Origin: an uncultured Lachnospiraceae bacterium
Lineage (GTDB): Bacteria > Bacillota > Clostridia > Lachnospirales > Lachnospiraceae
Length of the DNA stretch: 64,000 nt
NCBI GenBank assembly: GCA_910589075.1
Contig: CAJUSK010000034.1
Location: 248,001-312,000 of the forward strand
Direction of reading: 5' to 3'
Below the pieces are notes generated by a model that worked only from the letters and a program-made list of their open reading frames with translations, was not told where the DNA came from and searched no databases. The position numbers and the translations under genes were made by a program. Of this stretch, positions 1-7,182 are shown in pieces; the first letter of the stretch is position 1; every line of letters starts with the position of its first letter.

Positions 1-166
1 GTTGTAGCTACAAGTATCTGACCGGATGGGTTTTCCGGGATGTTTGCCGGTTACGGTATTCCTTTTGCGGATGTCTGTATAGGTTTGTGCAAGGATGGAC
101 AATCTGATGAAAAGGAAGCCGTGCAGACAGGCAGGGCTTTGGGAACCGGAAAGGAACAAAACAGAA

Positions 167-1033
167 ATGACTGTGAAGGATATAAAGCGAAAATGTCTGA
201 ATTACTGTATGATTACGCTGGCAGCAGGTATTTACGCGGCAGGAGTCAGCCTCTTTTTGGACCCGAATAATCTGGCGCCGGGCGGGATTACGGGTATTGC
301 CATACTCATTAACCGCCTCACCGGAATCGGGACCGGTATGTTGATTCTGTTGCTGAATGTACCATTGATTCTGTTGGGTATCTGGAAATTTGGATGGAAG
401 TTTATACTCTCTACATTTTATGCCATTTTTGCCATTTCCATAGCGACAGATATACTGGCGCCGATGGGTGCGGTGACGGGGGACCCCCTGCTGGCGGCGG
501 TGGCAGGCGGCACACTGGTGGCGGTGGCGTTGGGGATGGTGTTTCGGACAGGGGCGACAACCGGTGGCATGGATATTGTGATTAAAGTATTGCGGATTCG
601 TTATCCCCATATGCGTACAGGCTCTCTGTTTTTAATAACAGATGTTATGATTGCGTCTCTGTCAGGACTTGTGTTCGGGAATGTGGATGTGGTTTTATAT
701 GCGCTGATTGCGGTGTTTGTCATGTCCGCTGTAATGGACAGAGTTCTCTATGGAACAGACGAGGCAAAACTGATTTATATTATCAGCGACAGCCCGGATC
801 AGATTGCGCAGCGGATTCTGGGCGAAATAGACATCGGCGTTACGTATCTGCAGGGAAAAGGTGCTTACAGCAGTCAGAATAAAAAAGTGATTATGTGTGT
901 GACGAAAAAGCAGCAGGCCCCTGGAATCGAAAGCATTATCAAGGAAGAAGACCCCCGTGCGTTTATGATTATCTCAAGTGCTTCCGAGATATACGGGGAG
1001 GGCTATAAAAATATTTTTGCGGACAAAATATAA
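167..1033 (+). CDS. YitT family membrane protein (DUF161/DUF2179)
   Basis: About 288 residues. The first two thirds are several hydrophobic helices with small-residue loops such as LAPGGITGIAIL and RTGATTGGMD, typical of YitT/YpjC proteins; the last 70 or so residues form the soluble DUF2179 domain (ending EIYGEGYKNIF). An integral membrane protein of unknown transport role. I place the start at the ATG at 167, which has AAGGAA about ten bases upstream; the frame is open back to an ATG at 95, but those residues (basic, cysteine-containing) do not look like the family's N-terminus. It stands alone on the plus strand, followed by a convergent small gene. Confidence 0.85.
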   Translation: MTVKDIKRKCLNYCMITLAAGIYAAGVSLFLDPNNLAPGGITGIAILINRLTGIGTGMLILLLNVPLILLGIWKFGWKFILSTFYAIFAISIATDILAPMGAVTGDPLLAAVAGGTLVAVALGMVFRTGATTGGMDIVIKVLRIRYPHMRTGSLFLITDVMIASLSGLVFGNVDVVLYALIAVFVMSAVMDRVLYGTDEAKLIYIISDSPDQIAQRILGEIDIGVTYLQGKGAYSSQNKKVIMCVTKKQQAPGIESIIKEEDPRAFMIISSASEIYGEGYKNIFADKI

Positions 1034-1036
1034 TAT

Positions 1037-1399
1037 TTATGCCGGAAAATAATATACGGTGCCAAAGGCCGAGATTTCCGAATCGGCCTCACATGCCGTA
1101 TGGAAGGTATCGCTGTGGGAATACCCCTGGTCACGCAGATAGGCTTCAAAAATCTGCTGTGTACCCGGATTGGCGGCGATTTCCGCACCATCCGCATTCA
1201 GGACTCTGACACTCATGTCCTGCCCGTTCATAATCGGGCCGATCAGTATATTTTCGCAATTCTGGACAAAATTTCTGTGCGAGATGGATTTGTACAGATC
1301 GCTGGTAAACTGCATCTGGTTGTGAACCGGGTCATAAATCAGATAGTTTTTTTCTGTATGCCGTTCCGATTTGTGATATTTCTTAAAAATCATTTCCAT
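1037..1399 (-). CDS. Conserved-looking hypothetical protein, 120 aa
   Basis: I do not recognise the family. The 120-residue protein starts MEMIFKKYHKSERHTEKN, is soluble, with no signal peptide or membrane segment, and ends GTVYYFPA. The start ATG at 1399 has a perfect AGGAGG eight bases upstream, so the gene looks real. The Shine-Dalgarno touches a 23-bp palindrome (1411-1433). A plausible minus-strand promoter (TTGCAA, 16 bp, TATTAT) lies near 1455-1485. It faces the end of the YitT gene with only three bases between the stops. Function unknown. Confidence 0.6.
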   Translation of the reverse strand: MEMIFKKYHKSERHTEKNYLIYDPVHNQMQFTSDLYKSISHRNFVQNCENILIGPIMNGQDMSVRVLNADGAEIAANPGTQQIFEAYLRDQGYSHSDTFHTACEADSEISAFGTVYYFPA

Positions 1400-1410
1400 A
1401 CCTGCCACCT

Positions 1411-1433
1411 CCTGATATAGATACTATATCAGG
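1411..1433. promoter_or_regulatory. Perfect palindrome abutting the Shine-Dalgarno
   Basis: Two 10-base arms CCTGATATAG and CTATATCAGG separated by ATA. On the minus strand the right end of the palindrome runs straight into AGGAGG of the small gene ending at 1037, so it could be an operator or an RNA hairpin limiting translation. On the plus strand it is followed by a T-run, so it could also act as a terminator for leftward-facing transcription from the YitT side. Confidence 0.45.
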
Positions 1434-1574
1434 CATTTTTTTATACTTAAATAATAAATATTGCTTTGATTATTGCAAAAAATGCTGTTTTATGGCATAC
1501 TATCGAAAAACAGGCTGACGGACTGTACAGAACATAGGTTGTCGGTAAACGGGACTTTTGAGGAGACGTGACAG

Positions 1575-2456
1575 GTGATGGAAAATTATGAAAAAACAGG
1601 GTATTTGCGGGAACCGTTCAGACTGTTTCACTTAAAGGACAGCCATGGCGGGGAAATGCAGCTTCACTATCACGATTTTTATAAGATGATCGTGTTTTAT
1701 GGCGGGAATGTGCGGTATATGATAGAGGGCAAGTCCTATGTGCTGGAGCCGGGGGACATTGTTCTGGTGAACCGGTTTGATATACACAGGCCCACCATAG
1801 ACAGTGCGGTGCCCTATGAGAGGACGGTGTTGTATATATCTGCGGATTGCCTGGAGAACTGCCGGGCCCCCGGCTATGATTCTCTGTTTTGCTTTTCCCA
1901 GGCGGCCGAGAAAAAATCCTATGTTCTGCGGGTGGAAGATCTGGGGGACACAGAAGCCGGAAGACTGCTGGACAGAATGAAGGCAGGCGGGGACGGGTAT
2001 GGATGGAAACGGGAGGAAACACTGCTGTTTGAGCTGTTTCTGCTGTCTGTGAACCGGCTTTGTATGGAACACAAAGAGACGCGGGATATTCGTCCGGGTG
2101 CGGTATATAATCCCAAAGTCATTGATTTGCTGGCCTATCTGCGGGAGCATCTTTTTGAGGAGATTTCCATTGACGCGTTGGCGGAAACCTTTTATATCAG
2201 TAAATACCATATGATGCGTCTCTTTAAAAGCGAGACCGGTTATACGATACACCGGTATATGACGGAAAAACGGATTGCAGCGGCAAAGGAAAAATTATTG
2301 GATGGCCTTCCCGCCGCAAAGGTAAGCGAAGAATGTGGTTTTCAGGACTACTCCACATTTCTGCGCGCCTTTCAGAGCTGTGTGCATATGACGCCTACGG
2401 CTTTTGCAGAAGCCCGGAAAGACCGGAGGTGGGGTACAGCGCATAATCTTCCGTGA
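1575..2456 (+). CDS. AraC family transcriptional regulator
   Basis: About 293 residues. The N-terminal half is a cupin-like sensing domain (QLHYHDFYKMIVFYGG, then YVLEPGDIVLVN, HRP), the usual sugar or small-molecule binding fold of AraC regulators. The C-terminal 100 residues contain the two helix-turn-helix motifs: IDALAETFYISKYHMMRLFK and the second around KVSEECGFQDYSTFLRAF. Start: GTG at 1575 or ATG at 1578, with AGGAG at 1561-1565. Target unknown; the divergent and neighbouring genes give no pathway. Its last 62 bases overlap the end of the convergent apbE-like gene. Confidence 0.9.
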   Translation: MMENYEKTGYLREPFRLFHLKDSHGGEMQLHYHDFYKMIVFYGGNVRYMIEGKSYVLEPGDIVLVNRFDIHRPTIDSAVPYERTVLYISADCLENCRAPGYDSLFCFSQAAEKKSYVLRVEDLGDTEAGRLLDRMKAGGDGYGWKREETLLFELFLLSVNRLCMEHKETRDIRPGAVYNPKVIDLLAYLREHLFEEISIDALAETFYISKYHMMRLFKSETGYTIHRYMTEKRIAAAKEKLLDGLPAAKVSEECGFQDYSTFLRAFQSCVHMTPTAFAEARKDRRWGTAHNLP

Positions 2457-3411
2457 TGAAGACCGCTTCCACGCCCGGCAGGGATTCCACATAAGCCATG
2501 CCTGCGTCTTTTCCCAGCAGGAAGCAGGCGGTGCTGAGTATATCGCCGTCCGCAGAAGAGTCTGAGAGGATGGAAACACTGAGCAGGCCGTTTTCTTCCG
2601 GCATACCGGTACTGGTACTTAGCAGATGATGATACCTGACCCCGTCCACTTCAAAACAGCGTTCATATACGCCGGAGGAAACAAAGGAGGCATCGGTCAC
2701 GGCCAGGGCTGCAATGGGGGTATTTCTCATATCAAAGGGTTTCTGAATGCCCAGCCGATAGGGGGAACCATCCGGTTTATTGCCCAGTGTCACAACATTG
2801 CCGCCCAGGTTGAGGATGGCGCTTTGGACGCCCTGCTCTTTCAGAAAGGCTTTCAGCCTGTCCGCGATATAGCCTTTGGCGATGCAGCCCAGGTCCAGCG
2901 CGGCCTGGGGATCTGTCAGCGTCACCACAGTGCCTTCTATTTGGACATTGTGATAATCCACATGAGGGAGAAGGGCATTGATCTGTTCCCTGCCCGGCAA
3001 TGTATGCCCCGTTGCCGGCGTATCCGCTGAGAAATCCCACAGAGCCGACAGGGGAGCGATGGTAATATCTACAGCGCCGTCTGTTTCCTCACAGTAGTGG
3101 AGGGCTTTTTGTAATAGCTGCGCCGTTTCCGGCGATACTTCCACAGGCGCACCGCCTGCATGGTTGATCTTCCAAATATCACTGCCTTCTCTTGTCCGGC
3201 TGAACATGGCTTCATACGTTTCGCAGAGAGCGAAGCAGTCGTCAAACAGTTGATCAGAGGCCTGACTGTCCTCTCCATAGAGTGTGATGGTAATGGCAGT
3301 ATCAAAATAGAAACCGGTTTGTGACATGCTTGTCACATCTTTGCCGCATCCGGACAGTGTAAAAGCGGTGAGAAAGACACAGAGCAGCAGAGAGAGTGAT
3401 TTTATATTCAT
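2395..3411 (-). CDS. apbE: FAD:protein FMN transferase, ApbE lipoprotein
   Basis: 338 residues. The N-terminus is a lipoprotein signal (about 18 hydrophobic residues then LSGC, Cys22), so the enzyme sits on the outer face of the membrane. ApbE proteins transfer FMN from FAD to a threonine of flavoproteins such as RNF/NQR subunits. Seen motifs: FYFDTAITITLYG, ALDLGCIAKGYIADR, LNLGGNVVTLG, SSGVYER and the magnesium-site segment DGDILSTACFLLG. The usual HIIDPxTG segment reads HHLLSTSTGMP, a mild variant. Start at the ATG at 3411 with AAAGGAA upstream; an upstream open frame lacks the signal peptide at its N-terminus. Its partner flavoprotein is not in the window. Confidence 0.9.
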   Translation of the reverse strand: MNIKSLSLLLCVFLTAFTLSGCGKDVTSMSQTGFYFDTAITITLYGEDSQASDQLFDDCFALCETYEAMFSRTREGSDIWKINHAGGAPVEVSPETAQLLQKALHYCEETDGAVDITIAPLSALWDFSADTPATGHTLPGREQINALLPHVDYHNVQIEGTVVTLTDPQAALDLGCIAKGYIADRLKAFLKEQGVQSAILNLGGNVVTLGNKPDGSPYRLGIQKPFDMRNTPIAALAVTDASFVSSGVYERCFEVDGVRYHHLLSTSTGMPEENGLLSVSILSDSSADGDILSTACFLLGKDAGMAYVESLPGVEAVFITEDYALYPTSGLSGLLQKP

Positions 3412-3550
3412 GGAAATTCCTTTCTCTTGTATCATTGGGTCATATGGTGGTATAATTCGATATTGTAAAGAAACGCCTGGCTCAGCGTTTCCATAACAGT
3501 ATACCACAGGTTTGCCCTGGGGAAAATATGATTAACATGAGGAACTATCT

Positions 3551-4654
3551 ATGAGATTGTCAGATGATTTTGATGACAGAAATTCCGGCATACCACTGTT
3601 GTATATGATGGTAGGGGTACTTCTGTTTGTGGTAACGGTAATCGGCGCAGTGGTGATGGCAAACCGGAAACCTTCCGGAAGCGGGCAGAAGAATCCGGTT
3701 GTGGAGGAGACTGTCCAGGCAGGCGGCGAGGACGGGGAAGAGATGGCAGACGGAGCGGACCCGTATATTTCCGGCAGCACCCTGACCAGTGATGATCTGG
3801 ATTTCTGGCATATGTACGATGAAACGGAAAGCCCGGAAGAAGAGGAAAAAAAGAAAAAAGAACAGGAAGAGGAAGAGGAAAAGGACCCTTCCACAGACGG
3901 CCGTCATACAAAACTGGTGGCAGAGGACGGAACGGAAGAGTGGGTGAGCATCAATCCCTATCTCACAAAAAATACCTATGACTTTTCCGGTCTGGTGTAT
4001 CAGTATCCCATTATGAAGTATTACGAGGACAGTGAACGGGTGTCCCGTGTGGGTATCAGTGTGTCAGCCGACGACGGTGATATTAATTTTGGAAAACTCA
4101 AGAAAGCCGGCGTGGAATTTGTAATGATACGCATGGGTTCCAGAGGTTACGGCAGCGGGAATCTGATGGCAGATGATATGTTTTATGAAAACATGAACAA
4201 AGCTGAGGAGGCAGGGCTGGATATTGGCGTGACATTTTATTCCCAGGCGATTACAGAGGAAGAGGCGCTGGAGGAAGCCTACCGGGTAATCGAGGGCCTG
4301 CAGGGCTTTTCCATTGTATATCCGGTTGCCTTTCATATGGAATATGTAAAAAATGATACGGCCAGGGTACAGGGGCTGTCAAAGGATACAAAAACGGAAA
4401 TCGCCCGGACATTTCTGGATGCGGTAGAGCAGGCCGGCTATAAAGTTATGTTATATGGGAATAAGGAATGGCTGCTGCGCAGAGTGGATCTGTCAAAACT
4501 GATCAGCTATGACATCTGGTTTTCACAGGAAGAGGACACACCGGACTATCCGTATAAATTTACCATGTGGGAATATACAAAAAGCGCCAAGCTGGCCGGG
4601 ATAGACGAACCGGCCAAGCTGAGCATCTGCATGATTGATTATGCTTCCAAATAG
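3551..4654 (+). CDS. Membrane-anchored GH25 lysozyme-like protein, catalytic residues degenerate
   Basis: 367 residues: one membrane helix (about 15-38), an acidic linker with an E/K-rich run (95-112), then a GH25 (Lyc-type muramidase) TIM barrel from about 150. The fold signature GISVSADDGDINFGKLKKAG corresponds to the family's GIDVSxxxGxID, but the catalytic-site Asp is Ser170. The second site, normally DxE on strand 4 to 5, reads HME (262-264), with the Asp replaced. It may therefore bind peptidoglycan rather than cut it; this is inference from motif comparison. Start ATG at 3551; upstream GAGGAAC is a short-spaced ribosome site. Confidence 0.75.
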   Translation: MRLSDDFDDRNSGIPLLYMMVGVLLFVVTVIGAVVMANRKPSGSGQKNPVVEETVQAGGEDGEEMADGADPYISGSTLTSDDLDFWHMYDETESPEEEEKKKKEQEEEEEKDPSTDGRHTKLVAEDGTEEWVSINPYLTKNTYDFSGLVYQYPIMKYYEDSERVSRVGISVSADDGDINFGKLKKAGVEFVMIRMGSRGYGSGNLMADDMFYENMNKAEEAGLDIGVTFYSQAITEEEALEEAYRVIEGLQGFSIVYPVAFHMEYVKNDTARVQGLSKDTKTEIARTFLDAVEQAGYKVMLYGNKEWLLRRVDLSKLISYDIWFSQEEDTPDYPYKFTMWEYTKSAKLAGIDEPAKLSICMIDYASK

Positions 4655-4660
4655 AGGAAG

Positions 4661-4860
4661 CGGAAAAATAAAGCAGAGTCAAAGCACAGGAAAGAGAAAG
4701 CCGTGAAATAAAGCAGAGTCAAAGCGAAGAAAAGAGGAAGCTGTGAAATAAAGCAGAGGCAAAGCGCAGAAAAAAGGAACCGATAAAATCAAACAGAGCC
4801 AAAGCGCTGAAAAGAGGAACCGATAAAATCCAATAAAGCCAAAGTGCGGAAAACGGGAGA
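4661..4860 (+). repeat. Five tandem 40-bp repeats upstream of hisB
   Basis: The 200 bases between the GH25-like gene and hisB divide exactly into five 40-bp units (4661, 4701, 4741, 4781, 4821). Each carries AAATAAAGCAGAGTCAAAGC or a close variant, then a purine-rich stretch ending AAAGAGGAA. Units 1-3 and 4-5 form two subgroups. The period is not a multiple of three and the frame has stops, so it is non-coding. The last unit supplies GGGAG, the ribosome site of hisB. Each unit ends in a Shine-Dalgarno-like purine tract. Confidence 0.85.
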
Positions 4861-5457
4861 ATGTGTATGGAAGAGAGAATCGCGGCGGTGAGCCGCAGTA
4901 CGAAAGAAACGGATATTACAGTACAGCTCAATCTGGATGGCCGGGGGCAATACGAAGTGAGCACAGGGATTGGGTTTTTTGATCATATGCTGGAAGGATT
5001 CGCAAGGCACGGGCTGTTTGACTTAAAAGTTACATGCAAAGGGGATTTGCAGGTGGATTCCCATCACACCATTGAAGATGTGGGCATTGTGCTGGGGGAA
5101 GCCATCCGGCAGGCGCTGGGGGAGAAGAAGGCCATCCGGCGTTATGGCAGTATACTGCTGCCCATGGACGAGGCTTTGGTACTCTGCGCCCTGGATTTAT
5201 CAGGTCGTCCCTGGCTGTGCTTTGAGGAAGAGTATACAGTGCCCAAAATCGGGGATCTGGATACGGAGATGATACATGACTTTTTTTATGCCGTTACCTA
5301 TTCTGCGGGAATGAATCTGCATCTGAAACAAATCAGCGGCAGCAACAATCACCATATTGCGGAAGCCAGCTTCAAAGCCTTTGCCAGAGCCCTGGATGAG
5401 GCGGTGATGCATGAGCCGAGGATTGACGGAGTCTGGTCTACCAAGGGCTTACTCTGA
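4861..5457 (+). CDS. hisB: Imidazoleglycerol-phosphate dehydratase
   Basis: About 196-198 residues, the normal length of the single-function enzyme, which dehydrates imidazole glycerol phosphate in histidine synthesis. Key motifs: GFFDHMLEGFARHGLFDL, the metal-site HHTIEDVGIVLG, and SNNHHIAEASFKAFARAL, with the typical C-terminus GVWSTKGLL. Two starts are possible, ATG 4861 and ATG 4867; the second is better spaced from GGGAG. No other his gene is adjacent, so the gene is separated from its pathway here. The stop overlaps the convergent next gene by nine bases. Confidence 0.93.
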   Translation: MCMEERIAAVSRSTKETDITVQLNLDGRGQYEVSTGIGFFDHMLEGFARHGLFDLKVTCKGDLQVDSHHTIEDVGIVLGEAIRQALGEKKAIRRYGSILLPMDEALVLCALDLSGRPWLCFEEEYTVPKIGDLDTEMIHDFFYAVTYSAGMNLHLKQISGSNNHHIAEASFKAFARALDEAVMHEPRIDGVWSTKGLL

Positions 5458-6249
5458 TGCGTCGGGCCTGTAGGATAAGATCCGGGGAGATATGGCCAGT
5501 TGATCGTACAGGTCGGCATAGAGGGACGGGGACAGCGTTTCCAGATAATTGGGTACATACTGTTTGGTAACACCGGATTTTTTTAACAGGTCAATGGCTT
5601 TATTGTAGGCGATGGCGGCCAGGACGTCTGTTTCATAATAACCGATGATATAATCGCCGTTGATATGAATTTTGGCTTTATAGCAGGGTTTTCCGGCTTT
5701 CGTAACCCGGCTCACGCCGTGAAAACGGTTCATGATTTCAATGTTTTCATAGCGGTAATCCAGGGGATCCCCGTTGACAAACCGGTAATCCCGGCCTTCC
5801 ACGGCATAATTTTTAATACCATACCGGGCGGCAATGCCCACCTGCATGCCATAATCAGATACAAACAGATGATTCCCACGTCTCATGATTTTATGGGAGG
5901 AGTAGTAAAACAGATCGTCCAGGTCAAATTTCAGAACCATGTCCATTGTGAGATAATATTCAAAATACCGGCGTCGGATATAGACAGGATTGGCAATATA
6001 GATTCCATTGTCCCTGAAGTTCATCAGACTTACCCACTTTCCAAACGGAAGCAGCATATCCTCCCGGTAAGCCTGAAACAGGATCGTAGTGTCATTGATG
6101 ATCTCCAGGGCTTCTCTGTATGCCTGATGGGCGGACTGCCCGGATGTGAAGCTGCCCAGGCTGATATGTTTGTTTTGATATGTGACGGAAGCGCGGAAAT
6201 AGACGCTTCCGTCTTTTTTTCGTGTTGTAAAAACTCCGGGTAGGCCCAT
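5449..6249 (-). CDS. HNH/AP2-type DNA-binding protein, apparently nuclease-dead
   Basis: 266 residues with three parts. Residues 1-55 (GVFTTRKKDGSVYFRASV...) and about 178-237 (GVSRVTKAGKPCYKAKI...YETDVLAAIAYNKAIDLL) both look like AP2-type three-strand DNA-binding domains. The middle, 125-175, resembles an HNH_3 homing endonuclease: FVSDYGMQ, then NGDPLDYRYENIEI matching the family's HHINGDxLDNRxENL, but the catalytic HH pair is Arg156-Phe157. It is therefore probably a DNA-binding protein derived from a homing nuclease. Start ATG 6249 is on the minus strand. Family calls are from motif recall, not a search. Confidence 0.65.
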   Translation of the reverse strand: MGLPGVFTTRKKDGSVYFRASVTYQNKHISLGSFTSGQSAHQAYREALEIINDTTILFQAYREDMLLPFGKWVSLMNFRDNGIYIANPVYIRRRYFEYYLTMDMVLKFDLDDLFYYSSHKIMRRGNHLFVSDYGMQVGIAARYGIKNYAVEGRDYRFVNGDPLDYRYENIEIMNRFHGVSRVTKAGKPCYKAKIHINGDYIIGYYETDVLAAIAYNKAIDLLKKSGVTKQYVPNYLETLSPSLYADLYDQLAISPRILSYRPDASE

Positions 6250-6399
6250 AGGCAGACTCCTTTTACGGTGGGCAGATGGATTGTTCTCTGCCTTTTCAAG
6301 GATTATAGCATGCGGCGGCGGTTTTTGCCAGTGGCAGGACCGGGAGGAGATAAAAGGAATCCCAACGCCCGGGATTTATCTGGAAAATTTTACTAAAAA

Positions 6400-6428
6400 T
6401 TGCATAAATTGGGTACAACCTGTATAGA
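6400..6428 (+). promoter_or_regulatory. Sigma-A-type promoter for the SleB-like gene
   Basis: TTGCAT at 6400-6405 and TATAGA at 6423-6428 with a 17-base spacer, about 20 bases before the start codon of the SleB-like gene. The leader would be short. The consensus is vegetative rather than clearly sporulation-specific. Confidence 0.5.
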
Positions 6429-6448
6429 ATAATATGGGTGAAGACATT

Positions 6449-7066
6449 ATGTATAAAAAATATATTCTTTCGCTTTTTCTGTGCAATATGGTGGTGCTGG
6501 CATCATTCTGTTGTCTGAAAATAGCGGAAAGAAGCCGTTTTGCCGCCACACCGGCATTTCAGATGCAGCTTCGGGAAGGGTTTCAGGAGGAAGAAGCCAG
6601 CAGTCTCATCGGCAGCCTGGACCGGGCGGATTCCGGACAGCGTGTGATTGATTATCAGGTGATGGAACGCCAGGGGGAGAGTCTGTCCGAACATGATTTT
6701 CAGATTCTGTGCAGAATCGTGGAGGCGGAGGCCGGCGGCGAAGACATGAATGGCAGAATTCTGGTGGCGAATGTGATTTTAAACCGGGTGAAGAGCAGTA
6801 CCTTTCCGAATTCCGTGGAAGGCGTTGTGTTTCAGAAAAGTAACGGGACGTTTCAGTTTTCTCCGATACGGGACGGGCGTTATCAGCGTGTGCGGATTTC
6901 GGACGAGACAGTGGAAGCGGTGGAAAGGGCACTTCTGGGGGAAGACTATTCGGAAGGGGCTCTCTATTTTGTATCCAGAAAAGGGGCGGCGCCGGAGAAA
7001 ATGCAATGGTTTGACAATCATCTGACCCGTTTGTTCCAGTATGGGGGCCATGAATTTTTTTCCTGA
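6449..7066 (+). CDS. Cell wall hydrolase, SleB/CwlJ family
   Basis: About 205 residues. One N-terminal membrane or signal helix (residues 5-24) is followed by a spacer and a Hydrolase_2 (SleB) domain from about 85: LCRIVEAEAGGEDMNGRILVANVILNRV, then FQFSPIRDG, and YFVSRKGA near the end. The Glu in VEAEAGGE is the expected catalytic residue. The family includes spore cortex-lytic transglycosylases used in germination, but also vegetative enzymes; the exact role is open. Start chosen at ATG 6449, preceded by GGGTGAAG; an in-frame ATG lies at 6434. Confidence 0.85.
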   Translation: MYKKYILSLFLCNMVVLASFCCLKIAERSRFAATPAFQMQLREGFQEEEASSLIGSLDRADSGQRVIDYQVMERQGESLSEHDFQILCRIVEAEAGGEDMNGRILVANVILNRVKSSTFPNSVEGVVFQKSNGTFQFSPIRDGRYQRVRISDETVEAVERALLGEDYSEGALYFVSRKGAAPEKMQWFDNHLTRLFQYGGHEFFS

Positions 7067-7098
7067 ATATTGGGACAGGCGTAAATTGCGCTTGCCTG

Positions 7099-7127
7099 TT
7101 GCGGGATAATCTGCTTTATGATATACT
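7099..7127 (+). promoter_or_regulatory. Promoter of thrC
   Basis: TTGCGG at 7099-7104 and TATACT at 7122-7127 with 17 bases between, about 55 bases before the thrC start codon. No attenuator or riboswitch is evident in the short leader. Confidence 0.5.
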
Positions 7128-7182
7128 TTGGCATGGTTGGATTTCTGAAAACCATAATCGAAATACGAAAGGAAAGACGTAA

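Noticed and set aside
8..610. Long minus-strand open frame opposite the YitT gene, and similar long antisense frames elsewhere (for example 25203-25895 and 30951-31982)
   Set aside because: They mirror confidently assigned genes or the T-box, have low-complexity His/Pro/Arg-rich products and no ribosome sites.
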